From Marthasterias glacialis (Eukaryota; Echinodermata; Asteroidea; Forcipulatida; Asteriidae): a stretch of 64,000 bases of DNA. Of this stretch, positions 41,106 through 53,164 are shown piece after piece (within the stretch, counting starts at the first letter, position 1; every line of letters starts with the position of its first letter). The stretch is taken from the NCBI GenBank assembly GCA_911728455.2, contig OU452239.1:6824884-6888883 (forward strand), written 5' to 3'. The notes below the pieces were generated by a model. The model was not told the DNA's origin. It searched no databases and worked only from the letters and a program-made list of their open reading frames with translations. A program made the position numbers and the translations under genes.

Positions 41106-43689
41106 TAGTTTCTCCCAGGTTTTTGTTCTGTTAATCGTTACTCATCTCGAATCATCAAGTTCGTTTGCTCTCACGTACAAATTTTTAAAAATATTTCTGT
41201 GTGAGCTCTCATATCAGATGACAAAAAACTATTCACACCAGCTCTGAGCATTTGCTGTCGACGTGGAATGTCATTAAGAAACCGGCGATAGAGGCGTGGG
41301 ATGTTCAGATTGCCAACGATGCCTCCACTTTCTCAAGTACAAAGTATCATCAAACCAGAATGATGAATGACACAAGAGGCTCCACTGATGAATGCAAGGG
41401 TAAGGATGAGTCTGCTATAAATGATCTCCGTGGCTGGTCCACAGGAAGGACAAAATTACAAACAGGAGAAAAACCCTGTATATCAGACGTGAGCTTCCTT
41501 GTCTCTGTCTAACCCTCGAGCCAAGTCGGACGTTTTGTTGCTCTACCACTTGTGCTGGGAGTCACAGCTTGGCCTGCACTGACTGGCGACTGATAACAGT
41601 TGTGATTTCAAGCAATCAGTGACAAAGAAACGTTTCCAGAGTCACTCAAGCAAGAGGGCTTGAAGAACAAAACGATGTGTGACTTTCACAGTGACGTCAC
41701 CCTGTCATCCATTCACTACAACCCTCTGCAACCAGTCTTAAAATAGCTGACCTTCCACTGCTCTTCCAAATCACACTCACCTAAGAATCTCCAGGGAAAA
41801 CCAGAATGACTCCAAAATCAAAACAAAAATATTTAGTTTCCAACTCTACAAAGGTTTTGTTTATCTTTTGCAAAATTGTGACAAACAAGGTTAAGAAGTC
41901 ACTCACAGAATGAAACTATGAAATAATAAATTATACTTCCTTTTAAAAAACCAACTGTGATGATTGCATTGTTAAAAAGTTTCGCCCCACAAAAGGTTTT
42001 GAAGCTACTCGAGATGTAGGGCAAAGAAAATCACCGATTGACTTTTCAAAGGTGCTGAACGAAGAAATTGAAATTCCTCACTGGAAAAATCTAATAACGA
42101 AGGAAACCCTGATCCAAGACGCCCGAGTTAATGATTAAGACGGTGTCGAGGCCCCAGGGAAATTGATCGTCTCTGGAGTGACGAAGGCCTCACAATGTTC
42201 TTTAAGTGAAATTTACATTCATGTTTCTATAGAACGAAGTGGCAGCTGGAGACACACATATCCAATTATAATTTTCCAATTACAAATGTCACATACACAC
42301 AGATGTAATTAAGAAGCTGGTAAGTCCTTGAGAGGTCTGGTCCCTGTGTGCTGAAGAAACAAGCTGGCTACATTGTATATAACTTCAGATGTTTACTATG
42401 ATTGTGTAATTGCATGCTTCTTCATCAAGCAGTACAGTTAATAAAGCACGTTCGATATCCATAGATGAAGGTCCAAAAACAAGCAGGCCGATAGAAAAAA
42501 CATCTCAAGACTTCACCTTGTTTCTAAACACTTAAAAGATGGGGAAAGAGTTTAACTCCTACCTAACAGTCTTGAGCTTAGCTTCCAGTACAATAGATTA
42601 TCCTCTGTCGCCCCACTAATCTCAAATCAAAGTGGACAGCATCTAATCCTTTGACAGAAAAGGCAATCTTTCCGCAGAAAAAGTATCCAAAGAAACTTCC
42701 AGAGTACATAAAATACGCCTCTGGTATACAGCTAATGAGACTTGTTTAAATGATGAAGTCTAACACCAAGTAAAAATCTCCATCTTCTCTGTAAATAGAG
42801 ACACCACAAGTAATTCAATGCGAGGGTAACACGCTCCAAGTTGTTTCAAAAAATGAAGGGTTCAAATCAAGACATACATCTCTCAATACCCTCCCAAAAA
42901 AGTTCTCGGCAGGAAATTGGTGGCAACTGTGGAACACCGTCTAACATCACTCCTCACCGTCAAGTCAAGTTTTAGAAAATCAATGCTGATATCTCCAAAT
43001 AGAGTTCCCAAATGAGACGAGTTTAAGAATCAGCTGTTAAGACTGCTGCTCAGACTTTACCCTGCTGTCACAATGTTAAGTCCTCCAAGAAGATAATCCC
43101 GGAAGTAATTGTGCAGAACAAGAAGATGCAAATAATGTGGAGCGATACATGTGACAGTTTTACAAGTTCACTGTGATGTCCATTAAAGCTATTACTACAA
43201 GAGGTTTGCTGTGGTGTACAAAACCAGCTTACCATCACACACACACACAGATGATAACAAATCCGAGATAAAACCAAATATCTCCTTGGGTGTCGTCAGA
43301 CAAACCGTTGATTACAGTCCGTAGTGACAGAGTTTACCCGCCATTAGGCTTAATACTAGCTCACAGCTACCGAGTTCACATCATAATTTATGATATGGGA
43401 GACTGGCGACCATAACTTGATAGTTCTTATCTCTGTTGATGCCTGGCGAGTTGGTATGCACTGTTACAAACTTGCCCGCTGCCTGTTGGTGTAGTCTGGT
43501 ACATCTGTTTTACTTCACATGTAGGCGTATGGTATTGGTATGCAGATAACGTTAACAGCAGCATCTTCAGGCTCTCCGAGCTTGAAGTACAGGTATCCGT
43601 ATTTCAATCGATTACGGAATTTTATAATATTCAGGGTTCAACTCTCCGCACAAATCACTATAGTTTGAGATGGATTAGGATCCAATTTC

Positions 43690-44010
43690 ATAGAAATGCT
43701 GAAACCCAGGGTCTAATTTCACAGAGCTGCTTAAGGAGAAAATATTGCTGTGCTGAGCACAAATAAGCAGGATACCAGTCATAGATGGTACGATAATTTG
43801 GCCGGTAACCTCATTCTGGTAACCATCTTTTTGTTAAGCAGTTCTAGGAAAGTGGTCCCAGAAAGGAGCTAAGCACAAAACAATTTATGCTTACCAGAAT
43901 AAAGCTACGAGCCACATTCACATGTACCATCTTTTGACTAGTATCCTGTTCAGCAGAAATTTGATAAGCAATATTTTCTGGTTAAGCAGCTCTATGAAAG
44001 TGGGCCCAGG
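43690..44010. mobile_element. GCTTAAGCAG-type hairpin, most complete copy
   Basis: The left part GGTCTAATTTCACAGAGCTG then CTTAAGGAGAAAATATTGCT pairs with the right part AGCAATATTTTCTGGTTAAG then CAGCTCTATGAAAGTGGGCC. The inside is symmetrical too (GGTAACCTCATTCTGGTAA against TTACCAGAATAAAGCTACG). About 320 bp with inverted symmetry over most of its length. Confidence 0.65.
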
Positions 44011-44412
44011 GTTTTAGAAAGATTTGGGAAAAGGGTCGTCCAAATTTAATATCTATTGTAAAAACAAGGCATCCAAAATGTGCACTTATTATAGTACCAT
44101 TTATTACAACAAAGATCAAAGGTCAAAGTTAAAAGTAAGTTGTGGCAGAGGTCTCCCTGGCTAACACCATGAGGAAGATTATCATGTGACCAACAAGAAT
44201 GAAGTCAGGTTAATCACCAACAAGAATGACCTAATCCTCTAAATCTGTGTTGATCCAAGGGATTAACACCCTTTAACAGCTTGGTTTTTTTAAAAATAAA
44301 CAGGTAGCTTATTTATTTGTTTACTAGATATTGGTATTTAACACCTGTTACTTAAACTGGAATACTCACTAGTCAATTAATTGTTGACACAACTCAAATA
44401 ACGGTGTTCAGA

Positions 44413-44580
44413 CAGGCCATGGAATTAAATGGAGGCCAGAGAGGCCATGGCCTCTGTTGCCCTGGTCTTGGCCTTAGTGCCCCTTCAAACAGTTCTTATT
44501 GACTTTAAGATTTTCCAATGGAAGTGCCCTTTACAAAATGAAAATGGCGTTGCCCTCTCACAAATTAAATTCCAGGTCTG
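44413..44580. mobile_element. CAGGCCTG MITE, variant copy
   Basis: The ends are CAGGCCA and CAGGTCTG. The inner words are CTCTGTTGCCCTGGTCTTGG and TTTTCCAATGGAAGTGCCC. Flanking TTCA(G/A) on both sides suggests a 5-6 bp target duplication. Confidence 0.68.
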
Positions 44581-45308
44581 TTCAAGTGAAACTGTATGGC
44601 ATAAATTTTTCATAAAGAGACACAATTTTAAACATTTTTGGATGGATTTCCTTTGAGATATTTTATGACTTTATGAAGTACTTTAATTGTCGGAAACTTT
44701 CAGTTCCTCAGGACTTTGGGGTCAAGATGTGGTTACCCGTCTGTTATGATAGCCTGGAACCAGGGATTCTGGCTGGTGACATGTTTCTTGCTCAGCAAAT
44801 TTCTCTGTTGTCCCGCTCAATAAAATGTGGTTGGAATCCCCCAATGGACGAATGTGAAGATGAAACTTCCGCAAAGAACATGATGAAACCCGGAAGTCAC
44901 ATCTTTAACAAGCTGTGATTCATATACATGTACATTCAAGGATGAAAGTCATTGCTGACAGAAAGGTCTGAAACAAGTTCTCACATTTTAGGAGGTACGT
45001 TGAATGAGTTGATAATAAGGAGCTATTTGGAACAGTATCCTCAGTGCTAAACAAGTAGCTCGTGGAGCATGATTTCTTTATATTCGAAAGAAAATACCAA
45101 CTACCAATAGATTTTTTTAATTAAAGACGAAAGCTCGTCGGCATTGCCCGATGGCCAATTTCATGGCACGAAAAGTTCATGTACATGATGTTCATAACAA
45201 GCATACAACGTGTAACTGAGTCGCCTTTCTCATTGTGAGGGATACCCGACGGATGACGGCTATTTGTTTTCGGCGAACCTCTGCCTGATGTCGCCCTGCC
45301 GGTCATGT

Positions 45309-45576
45309 CACCATCAGTCCGGCTACAAAAGGGAGGTCGGGGACAATTCCTTATTTGTTATTGCCCCTAAATTTTGGAACAAAATGCTGAGTGCCATTTG
45401 GGAAAGTGGCATCCACTCAGCCACCTTCTAGAGCCTACTAAAAACTCACCTTTTTCCCAGCTAATGATGTTTGCTTATTTTTTCTTCCTCTCTTTTTTTG
45501 TGTTAATTTCTGTTGATGATTGTGAGCTGCTTGTGTTCTTTGTAGAGCACCATATAAATGCCCATAATTATTATCA
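45309..45576 (+). pseudogene. LINE reverse transcriptase C-terminal remnant and 3' tail
   Basis: One frame reads SLFVIAPKFWNKMLSAIW, then GIHSATF, a TAG stop, and SLLKTHLFPS followed by a stop. This is the typical C-terminal APxxWN...LKTHLF ending of L2/CR1-like non-LTR retrotransposons. A short 3' UTR follows, with TAGAGCACCATATAAATGCC and ATTATTATCATT. The element is truncated at the 5' side and carries one in-frame stop. Confidence 0.6.
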
Positions 45577-45789
45577 TTAAAGGGGCTGTGTCGTCATGAT
45601 TATTGCAGGCCTGTGGTTGTGCTTGGAAAGATGAACTCTCACCCAGATACTGCACAGGCGCGCGCTTGTGGTCAAATCACAAAGGGTGCTGTCTTTGTCA
45701 AACTGTGATGTGACCGCCGCCGCGCACACGCGAGTAGTAACTGGGTTATTCCATTTACTGCAATAATTATTATGAGACAGCCCCTTTAA
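45577..45789. mobile_element. GGGGCTGTGTC MITE, copy 3, TTAA-flanked
   Basis: Inverted repeat AAAGGGGCTGTGTCGTCATG on the left, AGACAGCCCCTTT on the right, TTAA at both ends. It is in reverse orientation to copies 1 and 4 as judged by the inner words. It is inserted directly at the 3' tail of a LINE remnant. Confidence 0.8.
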
Positions 45790-46599
45790 GTAGACATAAA
45801 AAAGTCTGAAACTTCTGATCCATGGACATTTCTTACAATTACACACAGCGCTTACTAATACCTCTACATTCCCAACATATGATTTCAAGAAAAATTCCAC
45901 ATTTCCAGTGACTGCCATGTTGTTCACGTGCTCTCTGCAATCTTCAAGTTCATAAGATCACTAACAACAAACCAGCCTGTGGTATTTTCATCTCGGGGAC
46001 CCTGTGGTCTTCATCTCTAGCTGCTAGGAATTCCCTAAGGGAGATGTCATCAAATGGAGTCTGCTGAGTGATTGACAAGGGATGTGTGTGGCTGCTGACA
46101 TTAGCTAGGGAATCCGTATCGAAACTGATAGGGGGGGGGGCTTTTAAAAGATGATGTCATCATTGATAGAAACTAGAGACTATATGGATAATTTGGGTGA
46201 TTGTTAAAAGAAAGAATATTAAGTTTGACTTTGTAAGGTATTGGTAAAAACGTTGCATTGTTAATAACCATTTAAAAAAATAATTTCATTTGAACAACTA
46301 GCTTGGGAAATGGTATGAATTTGTACATATCATGTAACAAACACCAACCAATGAGAAATTCTCCCCTCTAAAATCCTGTCACTCTCAAGAAATTGATTTG
46401 AAATTGACAGCATTTCTCTTTTATGCAAAAGGTCATACAAATAAATGTATGTGAATGATTATCTCACACAAAACATGCACACAATCAAGGAGCAAGCTAG
46501 AGTATTGGAATATACATGTATGTAGTTCTTTCCAAAAGAAATGATGTACATTTATGTACAGGTACCATCCCTTTAATTGTGTCTTCTTTGGGATGGACA

Positions 46600-47460
46600 A
46601 CAAGCGGAGGGAAGGAGGAACGAGCAGGGGGCAGGAGGAACTGTCATGGGAAGGGAGGAACTGTCAGGGGAAGGGAGGATGGGTGGGGAGTGGGGGGGGG
46701 GTGAAGGGAGCAGAGGGACCGAGCAGGGGACAGGGAAATAGGGGGAGCAAGCAGGGGGCAGGGTGACAAGCAGGGGGCAGGAGGAACTAGCAGGGGAAGG
46801 TATGATGAGATGGGGGAGCAGAGGGCACAAGCAGGGGACAGGGGGCAGGGGAACGCGCAGAGACAGGGGGCAGGGGACAAGCAGGGGGCAGGAGGAACTA
46901 GCAGGGGAAGGTATGATGAGATGGGGGAGCAGGGGACAGGGGAATGAGCAGGGGGCAGGGGACAAGCAGGGGACAGGGGAATGAGCAGGAGGCAGGGGAA
47001 CGCGCAGAGACAGGGGGAAGGGGACAAGCAGGGGGCAGGAGGAACTAGCAGGGGAAGGTATGATGAGATGGGGGAGCAGGGGGCACAAGCAGGGGACAGG
47101 GGAATGAGCAGGAGGCAGGGGAACGTGCAGAGACAGGGGGCAGGGGAACGCACAGAGACAGGGGGCAGGGGACAAGCAGGGGACAGGGGAATGAGCAGGA
47201 GGCAGGGGAATGAGCAGGGGGCAGGGGAACGTGCAGAGACAGGGGGCAGGGGACAAGCAGGGGACAGGGGAATGAGCAGGAGGCAGGGGAACGCGCAGAG
47301 ACAGGGGGCAGGGGACAAGCAGGGGGCAGGAGGAACTAGCAGGGGAAGGTATGATGAGATGGGGGAGCAGAGGGCACAAGCAGGGGACAGGGGAATGAGC
47401 AGGAGGCAGGGGAACGCGCAGAGACAGGGGGCAGGGGAATGAGCAGAGGGCAGGTGGGAA
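46600..47460. repeat. Purine-rich, G-run minisatellite (G-quadruplex prone)
   Basis: Units mix GGCAGGGGACAAGCAGGGG, AGGGGAATGAGCAGGAGGC, AACGCGCAGAGACAGGGGGC and AACTAGCAGGGGAAGGTATG. Runs of four or more G at short spacing continue over about 850 bp on the + strand. This strand is the template for the minus-strand gene, so the transcript is C/U-rich. Long open frames on both strands are a by-product of the repetition. Confidence 0.9.
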
Positions 47461-47720
47461 GAGGGACAAGTGGTAGCTTTAAAGTACATTGTCCAAATAT
47501 AACTGAATATTTGTCATCTAGCGAATGACTGATAACTTTCATGTTGTCCAGGGAGTTTTAGGCTTAATTCCTATCTTGCAATTGATGGGAAATGATTGAG
47601 GGTTCCGATGAGGTCATCACTAATTTTGTTCATTGCCAAGGGAACAATTGTGACGGGAGTAATCATATAAATATTAATGAATCATCATCAGCATTTTGGA
47701 ATTTATGGCGGACAGGGACA

Positions 47721-48201
47721 ATGGCAAAGAAGAGGGGGTATGAGTGCAGTCGACAAAAGTTGCCAATGGCAAAGAAGAGGGGGTATGAGTGCAGTCGACA
47801 AAAGTCACCAATGGCAAAGAAGAGGGGGTATGAGTGCAGTCGACAAAAGTCGCCAATGGCAAAGAAGGGGGGTATGAGTGCAGTAGACAAAAGTTGCCTA
47901 TGGTAAAGAAGAGGGGGTATGAGTGCAGTCGACAAAAGTCACCAATGGCAAAGAAGAGGGGGTATGAGTGCAGTAGACAAAAGTTGCCTATGGTAAAGAA
48001 GAGGGGGTATGAGTGCAGTCGACAAAAGTCACCAATGGCAAAGAAGAGGGTATGAGTGCAGTCGACAAAAGAGTTGCCTATGGTGAAGAAGAGGGGGTAT
48101 GAGTGCAGTCGACAAAAAACGCCAATCGTAAAGAGGGGGTATGAATGCAGTCGACAAAAGTCGTCAATGCATGGGGTTTGAGTGCAGTCGACAAAAGTCA
48201 C
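47721..48201. repeat. 45-bp minisatellite with open 15-codon unit
   Basis: About 11 units of ATGGCAAAGAAGAGGGGGTA then TGAGTGCAGTCGACAAAAGT and four to five link bases. Units are contiguous. The plus frame reads MAKKRGYECSRQKSP per unit and the minus frame is open as well. Later units lose the phase. No splice or start signal supports expression. Confidence 0.9.
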
Positions 48202-48599
48202 CTACGGTAAGGAAAGGGTTGAGGTCTTCAGGAGACTGACACTCAAGGGAAACAAGTTTGCTTATAAATCTAATGTCTCTCCTGCAGTTTCAAAGGTAAA
48301 AAAATGCACAATCCGTAAACCAAACCCTGGAAATTCAATTTAATAACAGGATCGACCAGGTCCAAACCATCTGAATCAAACAGCTTAAACCTGTCAGTGT
48401 TTACACTCCATACACAGACTGAAACCCCAAACCCTCTGCAGCATCCCAGGTTTCAATTCCTTGTTTGTTTTGAACTCCATCAAGTGTATCCAATTGCATA
48501 ATTCAGAGTGTTTATCCAGTTTTTGATTGTAATAGTTCAGGCATGACTCATCTGGTGGGTGGGCTTAACCAAATGACACCCCTCACCCTGTGGATTTAT

Positions 48600-48623
48600 C
48601 CCCCCCCCCCCCCCCCCCCCCCC
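48600..48623. repeat. Poly-C tract of 24
   Basis: An unbroken run of C from 48600 to 48623. Shorter C or G runs occur at 11568, 11905, 20219, 24353, 28541, 32743 and 55609. Their exact lengths are prone to sequencing error. Confidence 0.8.
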
Positions 48624-48949
48624 GTGTAGGTAGAGGCATTGACTCTTTATGGGTACTGCGTCAAGCCATTCCTGTCAACTTGTGGTGAGCATGCTGTTGA
48701 TCACACAAGAGCTGCATGGGATTTTCTACTGCGATGAACGTTGACAAGAGCACCTGGCAGGAAAAGTTCATTTTATCAATTCCCTAAGAGATCTTATCTT
48801 TTAATTTTCCTCTGAGAAAATAAATAAATAAAGAATTCTTTGATAAGGCGTGAGTCATCTATAGTTCATCTCTAAACATTATCCGAATGTTACAAAAAAG
48901 AAAAATCTGTCAGCTTAAAAACTGTGTGTCACAAACTATGATCACCAGT

Positions 48950-49985
48950 GTGACAGATCAACTTGTGATTACCCAAGACATATACATCGCCCCACCCCTC
49001 TACCTCAATGCCAACATCACAACTCAGTTTCTAGCCCCCCCAATCACTACCTACTGTACATGAAGTGTCCCCTCTATTAGTGTGACAGATCTACCTTTAT
49101 CACCCCAAGACAGGTACATCGTCCCACCCCTCCACCCCTCCACCTCAATGCCAACATCTCATCTCAGTGTCTAGCCCCCAACCCCATCATCACTACCTAC
49201 TGTACATAAAGTGTCCCCTCTATTAGTGTGACAGATCTACCTTTATCACCCCAGGACAGATACATCGCCCCACCCCTCCACCTCAATGCCAACATCTCAT
49301 CTCAGTGTCTAGCCCCCAACCCCATCATCACTACCTACTGTACATGAAGTGTCCCCTCTATTAGTGTGACAGCTCTACCTTTATCACCCCAAGACAGATA
49401 CATTGCCCCACCCCCTCAACCTCAATGCCAACATCTCAACTTCTAGTGTCTAGCCCCCCCCCCCAACAATCATCACTACCTACTGTACATGAAGCATCCC
49501 CTCCGTTAGTGACAGAGCTACCTGTGTCACCCCAAGACAGGTAAATTGCCCCACCCCTCTACCTCAATCCCAACATCTCAACTCAATGTCTAGCCCTCCC
49601 CCCTCATCACTATCTGCTACGCATGAAGCATTCCCTCATTTGTGTGAAAGATCTACCTGTACTTCCCCAAGACAGGTACATTGCCCAACCCCTCTTCCTC
49701 AATCCCAACATCTCAACTCAATGTCTAGCCCTCCCCCCTCATCACTATCTGCTACATGTATGTATGAAGCATTCCCTCATTTGTGTGAAAGATCTACCTG
49801 TACTTCCCCAAGACAGGTACATTGCCCCAATCCTGCCAACATCTCAACTCAGTGTCTTACCCCCCCCCCCACCCCAATCACCACTACCTACTGTATATGA
49901 AGCGGTTGTCTCCATTAGTGTGACAGATCTACCTGTATTATCAAAGACAGATACATTGCCCCACCCTGTTCCGCTGCACCTCAAA
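48950..49985. repeat. Minisatellite of about 140 bp, seven units
   Basis: GTGTGACAGATCTACCT, CACCCCAAGACAG.TACAT, GCCCCACCCCTC, CTCAATGCCAACATCTCA, and CACTACCTACTGTACATGAA return with periods of about 138 and 146 bp. Pyrimidine-rich on the + strand. Confidence 0.88.
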
Positions 49986-51269
49986 ACCTTGTCTGTACTT
50001 AGAGCTTATAAGCCAAGTCTCCACCCATTCACCGTGCAACCTCCTCTCACCCTCTTTTATCAACAAATAAGGACTCTGATGAATAAATGACCGGTACAGC
50101 CAATCGTAATATTTTCATACACTGTAGATTATTCTATTAATTCAGTTTTGAAAAAGCTTTCCAATGGCCTTCTGGCAAAACGCGAATGACAAAATCCATA
50201 AAACGTGGCACTGGAAAGTCTTAAGAAAGTCACGTACACATAATACAACAGGTTCATGTGTTAACAGATTCTTCGTGTGAAAATTTTCTCTGTGCGTTTG
50301 GTTTTACAACAAGATTCTCTCACAAAAATCAGCCGCAGATGGGATTCTAATGTTCGAAAAACAAACAATCGAGTGGAACGAATCTTCAAGATGTCAACTT
50401 GAACTCGTAAGACTGCAAGAAAACAATGCCAAGAACCCTGAAGCCGTTGAGGGATGGGAAGGGATGTCCAGGGAACAAGTCTTCTCTTGTTGTCCCGACA
50501 TTGAGAGCCTCGGGAGAGCAAATTCAATTACCCATCAATCAGGATGAATAATGTTCAGATAACCAGCTGTAAACAGCCATAACCAGCCGTAACCGGTTCT
50601 ACTATGACCTTCCCATGATCCTTAATCAGTAATTGTAATGTTCCACTAAATGGTTTTCACAATTTGAAATGATGCCATCAAGACAAGATCTGTTTTACTG
50701 GGTGGAGGGGGTAGGAAGAAGGAGGATGTTTGAGTAATGAGGGGTTCATGAAATGATCGGATACATGTAAGGGTCCAGGATGTGGTGGGTGGAGGGGCAA
50801 TGATAGGGTATGAAAAGGGGGGTAATGATGGGGGGGGGGGGGGTAAGGGTAATGATAGAGTGCGTGTCCCGGACAATCATGCGGTGAGTGTTTGGGTAGC
50901 AATAGGGAGTAGAAATAATCTAATGATAGTGTCGGTAGTAATCATAGTTGTTACAATGGGGGATTGGATGTGTAACAAAATGAAAAAAAATCACGTCACA
51001 GATAGGAAAGGGTAAGCCTAGGGAATGTGTATATGTAAGTCTTGGGAGGGTGCACAAATGTCCATGGGTGTAGAAGTAACACTTTCATTATTTCGGCATT
51101 CTTCTGAAGACGATCAGAGCATACTGATCGAGATGCTGAGTTGTTAAATCATCAGTTCTTTTCAGAACCACACCAACTCATTAGAGATAATTACATGGTG
51201 TCACCGCAAAAAAAGGAATTGATTTTCATTTCTATCATTTACAGATGTGTGTAAGAGAGCAATAATAAT

Positions 51270-51520
51270 CTTTTTGACTGCAAGAGGGCGCCCTTTGGGG
51301 TAGATGGGGGTCAAACCACAGAAATAGTGTGGTAAATGCAAATAGGCTTCTAATAAAGCAGTTAACATACAACTTTTGAGGTTTTTTTCCATGACAGCTT
51401 TTACCATGTAATCAGTGTAAGATATTTGCTTGGAAAATTTTCTTTGTAATGTTTAGAAATATTTGTGTACTTTCAAAATGGAATTAGTATTGCGCCCTCT
51501 GGCTGTCAAAAATATGGCCT
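51270..51520. mobile_element. TTTTTGACTGCAAGAGGGCG MITE, copy 2
   Basis: It has the same ends and the same interior words as 34815-35078 (GAAATAGTGTGGTAAA, CTTCTAATAAAGC, AACTTTTGAG), in the same orientation. Confidence 0.8.
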
Positions 51521-52170
51521 ATTTGAACTAAATTTAAGCAAATTTGGACACTGTGTTTTTGAAACCTGGACAGTGGCTCCTTTCACAGACCCTTATCCCA
51601 CCATAACCCATGGTTTTCACCCTTCATGGTGGCATGAAGACTGAGTCTTCCTCCCATGGGAACCCAGTCTGACCCTTTGATGGGTTGATAAGCCAGCCCT
51701 ACTGCTACGTCACCCTTGGGTGCCTTGTTCAAGTTGATCATTCCTTAATCCTTACTAATGGCTAAGAGGTTCTTAGCACTCTCAAAAGCACTTCCAAGAA
51801 ATAGGAAAGACTTAACACTTCTGGAGTCTGAGAAAATACCATGAAGAATGAACATTTAAAATGCTGTAGGTCACTTGGCGGTGGCAACTTCACTGCTTTC
51901 AAGAAAGTTTATGAGCAATCAGAGATCAGTGAAAAATCCTGACAGCTTACAACCAGTCAGCCAAAATGATTATACCTCATGCATATTCATGATCGACAGC
52001 CGAATGCTCACTGGTCCATTCATCATCACACGCACAATGCTGTTTTTTCTGTTTACCAAGTCTGGCACCAGTATTCATGCACAGGGTAAAAACGTATAGA
52101 CTGTCACGAGCAACAGTCTATAATGTTCAATGATGCCAAACTAGTGCAGTATGAGGTTTAGTAAATCAAA

Positions 52171-52332
52171 TATAACATGGTTTATTTCGGGGGGACAGTC
52201 GATATTATCTCCCCTCGGTATTGAAATTTGACAAACTGGTTCCCTCGGCTTTGCCACGGGAACCAGTTTGTCAATTTCCAATGCCGAAGGGAGCTGTGAT
52301 TTTATCGACTGTCCACCCTCAAACCATGTATA
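52171..52332. mobile_element. Full-length palindromic hairpin element
   Basis: The two arms of about 75 bp are inverted copies. The left arm has AACATGGTTT, GGACAGTCGATA, TTTGACAAACTGGTTCCC. The right arm has the complements GGGAACCAGTTTGTCAA, TATCGACTGTCC and AAACCATGT. Only about 12-16 bases are unpaired at the centre. A transcript from either strand would fold into one long hairpin. Confidence 0.8.
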
Positions 52333-53164
52333 CATTTGTATATTATCAGTCCACTACAATCATTTAACATCCCAACCTATTGAAAATATTAGCATGTCTG
52401 ACAACATTCCAAGCATGGTTTGATGAGGGTGGATTACAGAGGATTAAAGAGTAGTCTAATACTAGGATTAGTGTTAATCTCACCCAAATGATGTAGCCCT
52501 GGAGCTTTCAGCCAAGAGTCCACATTTCTGTATACAGTTGATGGCTTTCCAGTTTAAATCCCTAAGGTGTAATACATGTACACCACCTACTCCCAGGTTA
52601 CTCTGTCTACAGTTGATCACCAGCCTGTGTCCTCAGCCTTGGGTCAATGAGTTTGTCACTGATCAGCTTGCAACAACATCTTGAAGATTGCTATCAGAAT
52701 ATACAGGGTCCTTATCTACTAAGAGCATGAAGGAGTGTTCTTCCTCCCTGATTTGAGGAAGGCTCCACGGTGGATGGAAGACAGATCAAGAAAGAGGGGA
52801 AGGTGGTAGATGGGGTTAGCTGAAATCCTCAACACACCCCGGCTGTGACGTGCGATGTTGTTGACATGATCATGTATGGAGGTTCTGTGATTGTAGAACA
52901 ATCAAGGGGAACTCATGTGACACAACCACATCTGGTGAAACTATTCAAAGGGCCTTTTTACAATATCGAGCTCCGATCCCTGCCGAAAGCTACACGGTTT
53001 CAATCCGTGTTGACTTCGTAAAATGTCAAACCTTTGAGAGAGACTCAGCTAGGGTCGAAACGTGAGGCATTAACAATTTTTTGCTTTTAAAATTTCAAAA
53101 CTGATCTGCTTTCAAACCGCTTGATACAAGATCAGCTTTTTTGCTACACATACAAAATTCTCTA

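Larger units (their letters stand above)
40206..43650. promoter_or_regulatory. Repeat-poor island, candidate internal promoter / 5' UTR region
   Basis: About 3.4 kb without any of the MITE, SINE or minisatellite families that fill the flanks. It holds the candidate first coding exon (40573-40464), and minus-strand donor-like sites near 41780 (TTCTTAG|GTGAGT) and 42560 (TTAG|GTAGGA). A small GC-richer open stretch lies at 40879-41105. I see no defined TATA box. The promoter role is inferred from the exon, the donors and the absence of repeats. Confidence 0.35.

Noticed and set aside
46573-47489. Proline/serine-rich proteins of about 280-300 residues
   Set aside because: Overlapping frames are open on both strands because of the tandem repeat. 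There are no splice sites or homology.
47721-48201. CRISPR-like array
   Set aside because: Units are contiguous with no unique spacers, and the genome is eukaryotic. It is a minisatellite.
53010-53070. Paired AGCTAGGGTCGAAACGT words here and near 63725 (inverted)
   Set aside because: Recognisable as fragments of a dispersed repeat, but too short to assign a family or boundaries.
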